Positions 1-9,991 of a stretch of 64,000 bases of DNA are shown in pieces. Source of the DNA: a virus. Location of the stretch: the IMG/VR virus record IMGVR_UViG_3300010885_055091, positions 62,001-126,000 of that record; one strand, given 5' to 3'. Each line of letters begins with the position of its first letter. The stretch's first letter is position 1. Position numbers and translations under genes: made by a program. The notes under the pieces are model-generated. The model worked only from the letters and a program-made list of their open reading frames with translations, was not told the DNA's origin and did no database searches.

Positions 1-3000
1 GAAATATCGGCTGGAGGTACGGCCATTCTTCCGTTAGGTCTTACTTCTTATCCAGTTAGTCCTATTAAGACTACTATTGTCAACAGATTCATAAAGTCAG
101 AGTTTCCTTATTACGATTCGAAAGTACCTAGCACTAATGCTATTTCTATACTAATTCCGGAATTAATGGAAGCCGGAGATATTCCGGATAATATTTTTAC
201 TAAAGAACGTTTTGCTGATCTTGTATCACCTAATTCTTATAAATACCCCCTTGCTGTAGATAACACGAATGCTGCTAGATTCGGGCAACAAGCCCGTTAT
301 GGCCTAGACGGTTATATTCAACCTGAGACTCTTCCCTATGACCTAGGAAGCGTAAAGGTAGGGAAGTTCATATTTAATATAAATAGCGCTTCTTTATTGA
401 TGTTCGAATATACAAAAAATGGTCAGGATCTATTCATAGAGGCTTTTAATGCAGGAAATCCTTCAGTACGTCATTATGTAATTGACGATCAAGCTGAAAA
501 TCCTGGTTATTTAATAACTGTAAATGTAGAGAAAACCGCAGCGAACACTTACACACCAGATGTAGACCCTGACCCTTCCACCATCCTAGAACTTTCGGAT
601 AGATTCTTGGGTTATAGCATCAGGAATATTAATTCTGGAGCTTATACACTAGGTGTCCATGACTTTACACTGTTAGGAGACATAACCTCTGACTCTAGAA
701 CTCTTCAATTCGGATTAGCGACTTTATTATACTGGAAAACAGGTCCGGCAAATATTTTTGATGAAAACATATTTAATACCCCGGGCGCAGATATAGTTAA
801 GTTTACTAGTCCCTTAGCAGATAATGAAGGTGACAGTGCGATCCGCCTCGCAGATAAGATTACCTCTAATAGTACGATATTTTCAATACTTAATGCTAGA
901 TTAGAAGTCACATGTGGTGATGGAATAAATTCATATGGAGATTTCAACGGTTCTGACGCCATTTTTAAAGCTTGGCAGTATTTACATAATGATCCCGCAG
1001 ATGAAAGACCTGTCGTAATCAAGATTAAAGAAGGCACATATACTAATGCTGTTACTCTGACATTCACACGCAGTGTGACTATTGAAGGAATAGCTAAGGA
1101 TAAAGTATCCATAAATCGCACTACTCCAGGGGCTACTTTAAGATTCTTTAATACTCCAACGAACGCAAAGACTGACGTTATCTTAAGAAACCTATCCATT
1201 CTTAGTAACGAAAATTTTTGCATTTATAGTCGCGCAAATTTACTGGTAGAAAACTGCTATCTAAATAATATAGCTATATTCGGTAATCAAGAAAATGTAA
1301 TGTCCTCCTACTTAGCTCGATTCAGTAATTGTGAAATAGGTGCTTCCTCCGGTCTAAATATTCATCACAATATACATTTAATTTACGAAAATGACCCTTT
1401 ACTACCTGAAAAGATTCCGCTTCCTCCAGTAGTATTCGATAACTGTCTGATAAATAATAGTGATACCATTGATATAGGACTACTTAGAATTGACGGATCG
1501 TTTGACTATTCTGAGTTTTCAGGTGTTTATTTTGATAAATGCGTAATACGACTTGGAACCTATAGTAATGTTATTGCGCCTGACGGCATAAATACGAAAG
1601 GATTTAGAACTGAATATAATACTGGCCTAGTCGAACTACATCCCAAAACAGACGTCAGGACTGGTCCAGGGTTAGTAATTCATGAACTCAGATATGATAA
1701 GTGCCGTATAGAAGCATTAGATCAAAAATCTTTGATAATACAACTTACTGGGGATATAACCAGTAAAGAGCATGCAGATTATGCATCTCCTTCTGATTGG
1801 GGTAAAATTGAAAATTTGACATTTGATGGTACTGAAGTATATGCTCAACTTCAAGATGCACTTGAAAAAAGACTAGCCTATTTCTCTATTGGAGCAGGTG
1901 TAAAGAGTTTAAATATACTAAATACTAATTTTTATCCTTTGACTGTGGGGGACTTGGGATCTGTAGCTTATGTTCCAGAATGGTGGGTTTTTACCAATCC
2001 TTCAGTCAATATCACAAATGTCGGTAATCAAGATGTCAAAGCAAATATTTTAATAGGACCAAAGTCATATGTGATAAAAAACACTAAAATCAACAGTTTC
2101 CCTTGCAACTTAGGAAGTGGAGGGACAGATATGACCGACTCCTACTTCTTGATTACTGAAAATGGTTTAGTAGAAGATTTAACGTACGAAGGCACAACTC
2201 CCCAAAAATCTAAGGGTAACGGTACCCTTAATAGACCTATTCAGCACATAATACGTGGGGTAAAAGACCTACTTAGTCCATACGTTATGGATTATTCAAA
2301 AATATCATTCAATCGGGTACTTTTGCGAGGAGCAAACATTACAGGTTTAGTTACACAGTGGGTTTGCGTATCTCCAGTGAAGATTACTGGAGATAACATA
2401 AACGTGAATGAGATGCAAATAGAAGAATGGATATCCGATAATCAAAGTAAAAGTATAGCGGCGATCGTATCTCACGGGAATGACATTAAAATCACTAATA
2501 GTAGATTTGCCGACACACAATCTGGGATCCATTTTGCAGGGAATGGATCGGAAAACGTTAATGACAGTCCAAAAGAATCAGACAATATTACGGTTACGGG
2601 AAATTATGTAACATGTGGTAGTTACATAGGTGTTGCAAATCCTTCTAGCGGAATATTGTTCAATAACACAGGTTTTGATGCGACACAGATAAATATATCA
2701 GATAACTATGTAGTGAACATATCGTCAAATACCTTATTTGCAGGCATAAATTTGACAATACAAGAAAGACCCATTTTTCCTGATGTCTTAGTATTAAGAG
2801 ACAACAATACCCCGACTTTGTTCTGTACCAACAATAAAGTCGATGTTGGTTTCTCAAATATTAAATATTCCTATCGCATAAGACCTGCACAACAAAATTC
2901 CGCTTTTTCTACTACTCTCACTCCTGGTGCTGTTATATATGGGAATATAGGCGTTGTAAATAGAGGCACCATCTTAGTTCCCGACAATGCAAAATTCAAT

Positions 3001-3636
3001 ATAGCGGCATGGCAGACCCAACCAGTGCCACAGTATACGGCAATTACAAAGTATAACGATAAATTTGGTAAAATTATTGGAGCCGAAACCGATAATCAAT
3101 CGGTGATTCATGAAGCTAGACAGACCGCCAATGCTATTTTGACTCCGAACGTAGAGCACAGATTTGGAATTCCTATCTCGGTGTTTAATCTTCCAAATAG
3201 ATGGACTGTGAATTTAGATACAAATATTCAGATCACAGCTATTCCAACCGACATTTCAGATGTGTCTCTGGACTGGCAGTTTGCGATTCGTTTATACTAC
3301 TCCTTTGATAATGCAGCGTGGAACATACTTCCTGATACCTATATATTTGTTGGACCTTATGAATCTCGGGAAAAAAATCCTCCTGTACCGGCACCATTAA
3401 ATTGGGTGCCATTTAATATCAATGTAAATATTCCTGGGTTTTTAGAAAACTTAGCAGTGGATCATGACAGGATATATTTTGACGTGGCAGTGATGGCCAT
3501 GCCCATAGAACTAGATACCATATATAATGATATTGACGTCACTGTCAGTTATTCTGGTAATATCAGAGCTCCTCTAAAAGATTATGTTAGTGGAGCTAGA
3601 ATGCTGAATAACAACTGCATGTTGATTACTCCTTGA
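1..3636 (+). CDS. giant beta-helix virion protein (tail spike/fibre-like), 5' truncated
   Basis: The reading frame is open from base 1, so the start lies outside the window; 1211 codons are visible. Around residues 305-345 a stretch with DGINSYGDFNGSDAI and then KIKEGTYT resembles the opening of pectate-lyase-like right-handed beta-helices. It is followed by many short Asn/Ile/Val-rich rungs such as ITVTGNYVT, NISDNYVVN and KITNSRFAD. The last 250 residues look like a separate beta-rich domain. Known: phages use such helices in tail spikes and baseplate decorations to bind or cut host polysaccharide. Inference: a virion surface protein. I see no definite catalytic residues. An internal ATG at 166 is not the true start because the frame continues upstream without a stop. 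Confidence 0.75.
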   Translation, partial: EISAGGTAILPLGLTSYPVSPIKTTIVNRFIKSEFPYYDSKVPSTNAISILIPELMEAGDIPDNIFTKERFADLVSPNSYKYPLAVDNTNAARFGQQARYGLDGYIQPETLPYDLGSVKVGKFIFNINSASLLMFEYTKNGQDLFIEAFNAGNPSVRHYVIDDQAENPGYLITVNVEKTAANTYTPDVDPDPSTILELSDRFLGYSIRNINSGAYTLGVHDFTLLGDITSDSRTLQFGLATLLYWKTGPANIFDENIFNTPGADIVKFTSPLADNEGDSAIRLADKITSNSTIFSILNARLEVTCGDGINSYGDFNGSDAIFKAWQYLHNDPADERPVVIKIKEGTYTNAVTLTFTRSVTIEGIAKDKVSINRTTPGATLRFFNTPTNAKTDVILRNLSILSNENFCIYSRANLLVENCYLNNIAIFGNQENVMSSYLARFSNCEIGASSGLNIHHNIHLIYENDPLLPEKIPLPPVVFDNCLINNSDTIDIGLLRIDGSFDYSEFSGVYFDKCVIRLGTYSNVIAPDGINTKGFRTEYNTGLVELHPKTDVRTGPGLVIHELRYDKCRIEALDQKSLIIQLTGDITSKEHADYASPSDWGKIENLTFDGTEVYAQLQDALEKRLAYFSIGAGVKSLNILNTNFYPLTVGDLGSVAYVPEWWVFTNPSVNITNVGNQDVKANILIGPKSYVIKNTKINSFPCNLGSGGTDMTDSYFLITENGLVEDLTYEGTTPQKSKGNGTLNRPIQHIIRGVKDLLSPYVMDYSKISFNRVLLRGANITGLVTQWVCVSPVKITGDNINVNEMQIEEWISDNQSKSIAAIVSHGNDIKITNSRFADTQSGIHFAGNGSENVNDSPKESDNITVTGNYVTCGSYIGVANPSSGILFNNTGFDATQINISDNYVVNISSNTLFAGINLTIQERPIFPDVLVLRDNNTPTLFCTNNKVDVGFSNIKYSYRIRPAQQNSAFSTTLTPGAVIYGNIGVVNRGTILVPDNAKFNIAAWQTQPVPQYTAITKYNDKFGKIIGAETDNQSVIHEARQTANAILTPNVEHRFGIPISVFNLPNRWTVNLDTNIQITAIPTDISDVSLDWQFAIRLYYSFDNAAWNILPDTYIFVGPYESREKNPPVPAPLNWVPFNINVNIPGFLENLAVDHDRIYFDVAVMAMPIELDTIYNDIDVTVSYSGNIRAPLKDYVSGARMLNNNCMLITP

Positions 3637-3654
3637 TTTAGTGTATTTTTGCGG

Positions 3655-5715
3655 ATGGACTCCGATAGTTTAAACCATCTTCGAGAAATACGCAAGTTAA
3701 CGAATCCTAGTATAAAACATTCTAGTTATCTTAAGTCGTATTACCAAGATAATGGCGGCATTTCTCATACAATAAAAATTCGTGATTATCAGGTGATTGG
3801 AGTAATGAATATGCTTCAATCACCTAAAATGATTTTGGCGGATGATACTGGACTTGGAAAGACTCTCCAGGTACTAAACACTATCGGATATATTTGGTTA
3901 AAGGAACCAGAATATCTTCCCATTGTCGTTACTACAAAATCAGCGCTGTTTCAATGGGAGGCTGAATGTCGTAAATTCATGCAAAATATGGAACCACTAA
4001 CTGTTAGTGGAGAGCCGCATGAAAGGAACAAAGGGTACCTGGAATTCTTTTCTGAATCAGACGGAAAAAGGGTGCTTCTACTAACATATGACTCTCTTGT
4101 ACGAGATATTGATTCTGCTATTGTTAAAGATAAAGGTGTAAAAGCGGACCCAAAAGATAGAAAATTATTAAAAGAAGCTAAGAAGAATGAAAAGATAATA
4201 AAGGAGGGTCATGATTCTTTGGAATCTGCTCTTAAGGACATAACAGACTCTGGGACGTTCAATACGCTGGAGTATGTATTTGGTCGGACAAATGGTAAAT
4301 CATTAAGTATTCCACCTGATTGGTCTAAGAAGCAAGAGGAACTATTAAAGGAGTTTATCGAACAAAAGAAAGCATTGAAAGATATTCGGAATGAAATAAA
4401 GAAATTAAACGACAAAATCGCTCCTCCTATGAGAACGGAGGGTATCCTGGATTTAATGACTGCACTTAAAGAAAGAAATCCTAATTTAAAATATATGATT
4501 GCATTGGACGAAGTCCATAAAATAAAAAATCATAAAAGTCAAGTACACGAGAAGATAAAAGAGATATCCGATATCTGCGATAGGGTCATAGGAATGACTG
4601 CTACTCCTGTTAAAAACAGGCTCATGGAATTTTATGGGATATTCCGTGTGATTAATCCTAGTTTATTTTCGAAGGTAGGAATATTTCAAAATGAATATTG
4701 TGTAGTGAAATTACAAAAAATTCCGGGAGGAAGACAGGTACCGATAATAGTAGGTTATAAAAATTTAGATAAATTCGTGGAGAAGATTGAGCCATATTTT
4801 CTTTCTCGTAAAAAACAAGATGTGGCTAAAGAACTTCCTGAGTTAATATCGGTTGAAGTTCAGTGTGAACTTTCCGATATTCAAGATGATTTATATGATA
4901 TGGCTGAAAATGGTGTGGGTAACATAAATGATGATGACGATTTTAGTGATATTTTATCCAGTTTGGTGATGTGTCAGCAAGCAGTAGATGCACCATCTCT
5001 CATTTTAGATGAAGAAGGAAAACCATTCGCAGGAACGAGTACGAAATTAGACATCCTGATAGATATGCTGGAGGGTGATATATCTGGCAGGAAAGTCATT
5101 ATTTTTAGTAGATTTGAAAAAATGATAAGCGTAGTCGATACTGAATTAAAAAAGAGGAATATAAACTATGTAAGAATTACTGGCAAGGAAACTGATCCCA
5201 AATATAGACAGAGTGCCCGTGAAAAATTCCAGGACCCAGATTCAAGTATAAATGTGATTTTGATCACAATGGCAGGTTCTGAGTCTCTAAATCTCCAAGC
5301 AGCGGAACACTTTATCTTCTTGGATTTACCTTGGAGTTATGGAGACTACCTTCAATTAATTGGTCGAATGATACGAATTGGTTCTAACCATTACACGGTA
5401 GTGGCTCACCATTTCTTAGGTAAAAGGAAAAATGGTGAGAATACTATAGACCACCATGTTCTAAAAGCTCTACAGTCTAAAAAGAAGTTGGCTGATAAAG
5501 TTTCGGGTGACTCTCTCAAGGATGGGTTAAAACTAGATAGTCAGGATGCAGTCCAAGACATATTGCAGTCTTTTAGAAGTCGTGGGGCTTCTAGTGCTCA
5601 CAAACCCATTGTAAAACATATGCAGAAAAAAATTACTATTAAGCGGGTCATAAATTCGAAAACATTAGAAAAAGACGTTATAGAGTCTCTAGAGATAGAC
5701 CTTTCTGATATTTAG
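3655..5715 (+). CDS. SNF2/SWI2-family DNA helicase/translocase
   Basis: About 686 aa. Superfamily 2 motifs appear in order: Q/motif I region IRDYQVIGVMNML then ADDTGLGKT (about 61-69), Ia VVTTKSALFQWE, II DEVH (about 285), III TATPVKNR (about 314), then the C-terminal lobe with IIFSRF (about 480), ITMAGSESLNL and QLIGRMIRIGS (motif VI). The pattern DxGLGKT plus DExH plus a G-S-N arginine finger is that of SNF2 ATPases. Phages use these in replication, recombination or against host defences; which one is unknown here. A helical insert rich in Lys/Glu lies at about 160-260. The ATG at 3655 is preferred; a TTG sits 6 bases upstream. It starts 18 bases after the virion gene and heads a plus-strand run toward the replication genes. 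Confidence 0.88.
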   Translation: MDSDSLNHLREIRKLTNPSIKHSSYLKSYYQDNGGISHTIKIRDYQVIGVMNMLQSPKMILADDTGLGKTLQVLNTIGYIWLKEPEYLPIVVTTKSALFQWEAECRKFMQNMEPLTVSGEPHERNKGYLEFFSESDGKRVLLLTYDSLVRDIDSAIVKDKGVKADPKDRKLLKEAKKNEKIIKEGHDSLESALKDITDSGTFNTLEYVFGRTNGKSLSIPPDWSKKQEELLKEFIEQKKALKDIRNEIKKLNDKIAPPMRTEGILDLMTALKERNPNLKYMIALDEVHKIKNHKSQVHEKIKEISDICDRVIGMTATPVKNRLMEFYGIFRVINPSLFSKVGIFQNEYCVVKLQKIPGGRQVPIIVGYKNLDKFVEKIEPYFLSRKKQDVAKELPELISVEVQCELSDIQDDLYDMAENGVGNINDDDDFSDILSSLVMCQQAVDAPSLILDEEGKPFAGTSTKLDILIDMLEGDISGRKVIIFSRFEKMISVVDTELKKRNINYVRITGKETDPKYRQSAREKFQDPDSSINVILITMAGSESLNLQAAEHFIFLDLPWSYGDYLQLIGRMIRIGSNHYTVVAHHFLGKRKNGENTIDHHVLKALQSKKKLADKVSGDSLKDGLKLDSQDAVQDILQSFRSRGASSAHKPIVKHMQKKITIKRVINSKTLEKDVIESLEIDLSDI

Positions 5716-5741
5716 TAGATGAAGGGTCGGTATTGTACATC

Positions 5742-6335
5742 ATGAGACCAAAACTTGCAGACTTGTTTAATAAATACGGTAGCGATAAGTCAATAAATGG
5801 ATATGCTCCGTTATATCGCACTCTATTTGAGGACATGCGGTCAAAGCACATAGATTTTATGGAAATAGGGATCGGTACAATGATTCCCGGAGCGAGTTCG
5901 TCCATGGTTGGTTATGCCTTACCGGGTTATGCGCCTGGCGGTTCATTGAGAGCTTGGAGAGATTACTTCGATAATGGCCGGGTATATGGAGTGGACATAG
6001 CTCCTGACACGCAGTTTTCAGAGGAAAGAATCACTACTTATTTATGCAATTCGACAGATATTGGAGAAGTTGACTCCTTGATCCAAAAGAATGACGTTCC
6101 GCAAATGGATGTTATTCTTGATGATGGATGTCATGCTTCTGAGAGCCAGATCGCCACTCTTAAGAATCTGTGGCCGTTGTTACGAGCTGGCGGCATATAC
6201 GTGATTGAAGACATATTTCCCGGAAGTGCCACGTCTTCTAATCCAGACCTTATAAAATCTGTGGTAGGTGATGAGGACTTCTTTTATGTCGGATTCCTAA
6301 ATAATCAGTGTGTGATACGAAAAACGATTCGCTAA
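5742..6335 (+). CDS. class I SAM-dependent methyltransferase-like protein
   Basis: 197 aa from the ATG at 5742; an in-frame TTG lies 9 bases upstream. The N-terminus (LADLFNKYGSDKS, GYAPLYRTLFEDM) and the Rossmann signals FMEIGIGT (motif I), VYGVDIAP (motif II), MDVILDDGCHASESQ (motif IV-like) and LLRAGGIYVIEDI match the small methyltransferases related to macrocin O-methyltransferases and to sugar- or glycan-modifying enzymes. The substrate cannot be told. It sits between a helicase and a putative helicase loader, so nucleic acid, protein or glycan are all open. The leader reads GGTATTGTACATC before ATG, a TGTA-type leader seen at other starts here. Confidence 0.72.
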   Translation: MRPKLADLFNKYGSDKSINGYAPLYRTLFEDMRSKHIDFMEIGIGTMIPGASSSMVGYALPGYAPGGSLRAWRDYFDNGRVYGVDIAPDTQFSEERITTYLCNSTDIGEVDSLIQKNDVPQMDVILDDGCHASESQIATLKNLWPLLRAGGIYVIEDIFPGSATSSNPDLIKSVVGDEDFFYVGFLNNQCVIRKTIR

Positions 6336-6369
6336 TCTAAATATGTAGCTTGATGTAATATTTTTTCAT

Positions 6370-7251
6370 ATGCAAAAGTGCAGTTTTTGTTTTGGACTTG
6401 GGGTCATTGAAAAAGAAGGGAAATCTTTTGAATGTACATGTTCATTTATTAAGCGAATATCAGCTTCGATGCCTTTATATATTCGCAAAGCCGAAATCAG
6501 GAAAGAACATCTAGAATTACCTATTCTAGAAATGATGCGCAAGCATATAATGGTAATAGCAAGTTGGGCTGACGGAAAGTCCATATTAAAAGGAATGATG
6601 ATAGGTAATCCTTCGAAGTTAATAAAAGTGACTTCGGACAGAGAAATACGAGACGTATTCGTAGGGTCTAAATCCCGCGCAGCAAAGGGGGATGAAGATG
6701 GGAAAATATATAATAGTCTTGAAGACTTAATGGAACCTCCCGACTTAATGGTTATAAGATTAAATGAATTATCCTATAAAAATAGAGCAGCATCAGGAGC
6801 ACTTGAAGAGGCTATTAATTATAGAGTGGATAGGGATAAAGCTACTTGGTTATTTTCAGACATGGACAAACCATTTACTATTGGCAGCTTTGCTTTCTCG
6901 GATTCTGTTTCGGATATGATTAAAACGTACTTTCTTACTTACAGAGTAAACAGGATTTTACCCACTAATTATAATAATGAAGATATTATTCCGATAGTCA
7001 TAAACCAGGAAGTAACACCACTAATGTCAGTTTCAGTAACACCACTAATGTCAGTTGCAATAACACAGGAAGGTACACCGAAGGTTTTTAACGAACCCGA
7101 AGAACCAGAAGCATCATCACCACATCTAGAACTAAAGGAAACCCAAAGGAAGCCTCGTATAAGGCCGTCCGAGGATGAAGATGCGGACGCGGGTCTTTCG
7201 ATGTATGGGTCGGGAATATCTAGTGCGAAAAAGTTTAAGAGGAAGAACTGA
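6370..7251 (+). CDS. putative degenerate AAA+ helicase-loader-like protein with N-terminal zinc finger
   Basis: 293 aa. The N-terminus holds CSFC and CTC (residues 4-7 and 22-24), a likely metal site. The middle (about 115-175) has PDLMVIRLNEL, a row of small residues and ATWLFSDMDKPF followed by SFAFSDSVSDMIK, which resembles the Walker B to sensor 1 to sensor 2 layout of DnaC/IstB loaders. No convincing Walker A is present, so ATPase activity is doubtful. The stop codon overlaps the start of the DnaB-like helicase by one base (TGATG), which fits a loader and helicase pair. The tail is disordered, acidic and then basic, and contains a duplicated VTPLMSV. The loader role is inference. Confidence 0.45.
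   Translation: MQKCSFCFGLGVIEKEGKSFECTCSFIKRISASMPLYIRKAEIRKEHLELPILEMMRKHIMVIASWADGKSILKGMMIGNPSKLIKVTSDREIRDVFVGSKSRAAKGDEDGKIYNSLEDLMEPPDLMVIRLNELSYKNRAASGALEEAINYRVDRDKATWLFSDMDKPFTIGSFAFSDSVSDMIKTYFLTYRVNRILPTNYNNEDIIPIVINQEVTPLMSVSVTPLMSVAITQEGTPKVFNEPEEPEASSPHLELKETQRKPRIRPSEDEDADAGLSMYGSGISSAKKFKRKN
7012..7059 (+). repeat. in-frame 24-bp tandem duplication
   Basis: Two 24-base units, GTAACACCACTAATGTCAGT plus TTCA or TGCA, lie head to tail and differ at one base. They encode VTPLMSVS then VTPLMSVA in the linker of the putative helicase loader. It looks like a recent slippage duplication. Confidence 0.85.
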
Positions 7252-8759
7252 TGGAACGCATTATTAGATCAGTTTTTCAGGTAGGTAGTGCTCCTGATGC
7301 CGAAGAGGCACTCGCGAATTGGCATAAGTTAATTAGTCATAAATTAGGGTTTTACGTAGAGGAAGATAAGAAAATATATGAGTATTTAGAAACATTCTAT
7401 GAACAAATGTCTGCTCCTCCCGATTTCACTTTAATTCGGGAATACTTCGAGAAAAAGGATGATATTGAAGTCTGCAGCAGGCTAGACGAAATTAAATCTG
7501 TTCAGTTTTACATACGAACGAATTTTCTTTCGATAGTAAGATCTGAATTAGAACAACAGCAGGTCAAGTCGTTTATAATTGCATGTCGCGATGCATCAGT
7601 CATAGCCGAGCATGGACGAAATCTAGATAAACCAATAGAAGGTAAGAAGGTGCTTCGCGGAGTCCAAGACGCTACGGGCTTCATGTTTGATAAAATGTCA
7701 AATTTCTCCCACTTCGAATCTGGAGAAAAATTAGAAGGATTCATAGAAGAAGACGCTGATGAGTTCTTAGATGAGTACAATATAACGACAAAGTCTGATT
7801 CATACAGCGGCAGGAATATCTTCGGAATGGAACCGGTCGATGCTGCAGGTGATGGCCATAAATCGGGAGAGTTATGGGTCCACTGCGCATACCCAGGAGA
7901 GTTAAAGACGACTCTCGCCTTAAACTATGCATATAATAATTCTTACCTTTTCGGAAAAAATATATTTTATGGTATTTTCGAAATGCCATATAAACAGTTA
8001 AGAAGGCAACTTTACGTACTACATAGTTCTCACGGTAAGTTCGTGACAGAATGGTACAGAGAGGACATAAAGGCTGGTAGACCCAATCCGTATGTTGGTC
8101 TGGATTACCGAAAAGTTAGAGACGGTAAATTAGATGAACTTGATTTCGAAAGGCTAAAAGTCATAGCTCAAGATTTTCAAGCAAACAGCAAAGGGAAACT
8201 TTATGTATGGAGACCCCCAATGCAAGTCAGCGCAGAGGAGGTTAGGAAAAAGGCGGAAATGTTTCATAATAAATATGGATGTGACGGGATTATATTAGAT
8301 AATATGGGTAATTTGAAACCAAAATACAGGACCAATGATTTCGTTACCATGATTAACTCGGTAGTAACCGAATGTCGATTTTTAGCACTGAATTTTGCCC
8401 GTGGAAATACGGTACCTGTATTAGGGTTATTCCACATGAATAGACAAGGAAAACTCAGAGCCGATAAGGCTGATGGAAGATACGACAGTGCTGCTATCTC
8501 TTACGCTAACCAATTAGAAAAAGATGCTGACGTAATCACATATACTTATTTAAATGATCAATTAAGACAACAAGCGCAATTCTATATGGGATGTCTGAAG
8601 AATCGTGATAATCCAGTTTTCCCACAATTTGTAGGAAAAATTTTTTGGCTTAGTAAGAGAATGAGGCATCTGGAAACTGGGATGTTAAGCATGACTCAGG
8701 ATAGAATCATGTCGGCTTCACAGCAGATTAGTTTCACGGCAGAAGATATGATTACTTAA
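7251..8759 (+). CDS. replicative DNA helicase, DnaB/gp41-like
   Basis: 502 aa. The N-terminal 190 residues are helical, as in the DnaB collar. The RecA-like domain begins at about 203 with GELWVHCAYPGELKTT, a P-loop in which the usual GxGKT is replaced by GELKTT, as I recall for some phage helicases. Walker B is CDGIILDNM (about 342). Later comes VPVLGLFHMNRQGK and an ending of the KxR-finger type (GCLKNRDN, WLSKRMRHLE). Known role: 5'-3' unwinding at the replication fork, with primase. Its start overlaps the stop of the upstream loader-like gene, suggesting coupled translation. The primase zinc-finger and polymerase genes follow downstream. Confidence 0.85.
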   Translation: MERIIRSVFQVGSAPDAEEALANWHKLISHKLGFYVEEDKKIYEYLETFYEQMSAPPDFTLIREYFEKKDDIEVCSRLDEIKSVQFYIRTNFLSIVRSELEQQQVKSFIIACRDASVIAEHGRNLDKPIEGKKVLRGVQDATGFMFDKMSNFSHFESGEKLEGFIEEDADEFLDEYNITTKSDSYSGRNIFGMEPVDAAGDGHKSGELWVHCAYPGELKTTLALNYAYNNSYLFGKNIFYGIFEMPYKQLRRQLYVLHSSHGKFVTEWYREDIKAGRPNPYVGLDYRKVRDGKLDELDFERLKVIAQDFQANSKGKLYVWRPPMQVSAEEVRKKAEMFHNKYGCDGIILDNMGNLKPKYRTNDFVTMINSVVTECRFLALNFARGNTVPVLGLFHMNRQGKLRADKADGRYDSAAISYANQLEKDADVITYTYLNDQLRQQAQFYMGCLKNRDNPVFPQFVGKIFWLSKRMRHLETGMLSMTQDRIMSASQQISFTAEDMIT

Positions 8760-8783
8760 GCTCTTGAATTTTTCGTAAAAAAT

Positions 8784-9437
8784 ATGGATGTGAACCTTCA
8801 TAAAATAGCGTATAGATTAGCAAAAGTACGAGATATACATGGTAAGTTCAATATCAGTTATTTTAAATCCCTCAATGACCCTGGAAAGATAAATACATAT
8901 CTTGAGGAATCTCTGGAAGAAATCGGCAGGTCTACTCGTGCGGTTTTTACCCTGACCAGTTCGAAAGTAGTCAAAGTAGCGACCAATGATAAAGATCTTC
9001 CTATAGGTATTTCGCAGAACGAATCAGAAGTAAATTTTTACACTAATCCGCTAACTAAGCTCGTTAGTACGAAAATACTGGAGTACCACCCATCATTTTA
9101 CTGGATCATATCCGAACTAGTAAAACCTATATCTGATAGTGAATTTGAAAAATTTTCTGGTGGTACTCTATCAGATATTGATTATGTGGTTTTTAGAATG
9201 GAAGACGAGTCATTGTCGGCCCAGGATATTTTAAAATTAAAAAAAGAATCCTCCGAAGGATTTCCCCATGACGATTTTATCAAATTGTTAGGGGATCTTA
9301 AAGAATCAGGGATGAAACTTAATGACTTAGCTTTATCAAGCAGTTGGGGTAGGACTTCTTCTGGAAAAGTCGTACTACTTGACTACGGTCTCACCCCAGA
9401 ATTAATGAAAAATATAGAAAAAAGACGCAAAGGTTAA
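8784..9437 (+). CDS. protein-kinase-like fold phage protein
   Basis: 217 aa. Reading order suggests a reduced kinase lobe: FTLTSSKVVKVATN (Lys-bearing strand), QNESEVNFYTN (a Glu helix), WIISELVKPIS (hinge-like), then KLNDLALSSSWG and KVVLLDYGLTPELM, where DYG stands where kinases have DFG. The catalytic HRD is replaced by LNDLAL, so it may be inactive. Such proteins occur in many phages without a known substrate. It starts 24 bases after the helicase in an A/T-rich leader and ends inside a convergent terminator. Whether it phosphorylates anything is unknown. Confidence 0.5.
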   Translation: MDVNLHKIAYRLAKVRDIHGKFNISYFKSLNDPGKINTYLEESLEEIGRSTRAVFTLTSSKVVKVATNDKDLPIGISQNESEVNFYTNPLTKLVSTKILEYHPSFYWIISELVKPISDSEFEKFSGGTLSDIDYVVFRMEDESLSAQDILKLKKESSEGFPHDDFIKLLGDLKESGMKLNDLALSSSWGRTSSGKVVLLDYGLTPELMKNIEKRRKG

Positions 9438-9447
9438 ACGTCTTTTT
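9419..9447. terminator. bidirectional terminator between converging genes
   Basis: AAAAAGACG (9419-9427), an 11-base loop, then CGTCTTTTT (9439-9447). The stem is short but has an A-run on one side and a T-run on the other, so it can end transcription both ways. Both stop codons (9437 plus strand, 9434 minus strand) lie within it. Confidence 0.65.
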
Positions 9448-9940
9448 GGCCAAACACATAGCGTTTGGCCTTGGAAACCCTGTCTGCGGCTTCCGATAAC
9501 GACTGATTAACCCACTGAGGTAATTCATCGTTCATATTAAGCATTTCCATCAATTCTATTAAATCATGACACATATTCTTTACATTACTAAATGCCATAT
9601 ATGACACTGGACCACCATCTCTCGGATGTTCTCGCAAAATTACACTAGGATCCATCATGGCAGTGTTTTCTACAGTATCATAACTAGCCACATTAAGCTG
9701 ATTCTGTATGGGATTTAGAAACTCACACCCACAATTTACGCAACAATGAGGATTATGATTATGATGGTCACACTCTGCACATTCGTGGGTAGGATTCGGT
9801 AAATTTAAAAGATGTTTATCGAAATCTTCTCCTTCTATCACGAACCGAAGACCACACTGAGTACAAGTAAGACAGTTATTATAGCAAGAATTATCACATT
9901 TTTTGCAGACTAAAAAACAGGATGGATCAAATATTATCAT
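9434..9940 (-). CDS. cysteine-rich zinc-binding protein, unknown function
   Basis: 168 aa. The first 70 residues contain five Cys pairs (CKKC, CTQC, CAEC, CCVNC and others) with HHNHNPH between, typical of two or more zinc ribbons. The C-terminal half is helical and ends with KAKRYVFGQKDV. It is the only minus-strand gene in this part and converges with the kinase-like gene. Its start lies about 50 bases from the plus-strand gene at 9992, so the two probably share a divergent promoter region. I recognise no family. Confidence 0.7.
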   Translation of the reverse strand: MIIFDPSCFLVCKKCDNSCYNNCLTCTQCGLRFVIEGEDFDKHLLNLPNPTHECAECDHHNHNPHCCVNCGCEFLNPIQNQLNVASYDTVENTAMMDPSVILREHPRDGGPVSYMAFSNVKNMCHDLIELMEMLNMNDELPQWVNQSLSEAADRVSKAKRYVFGQKDV

Positions 9941-9991
9941 AGTCGCATTATCGATTAAAACGTTATAGATCCTTATTTCAGGATTTTTACT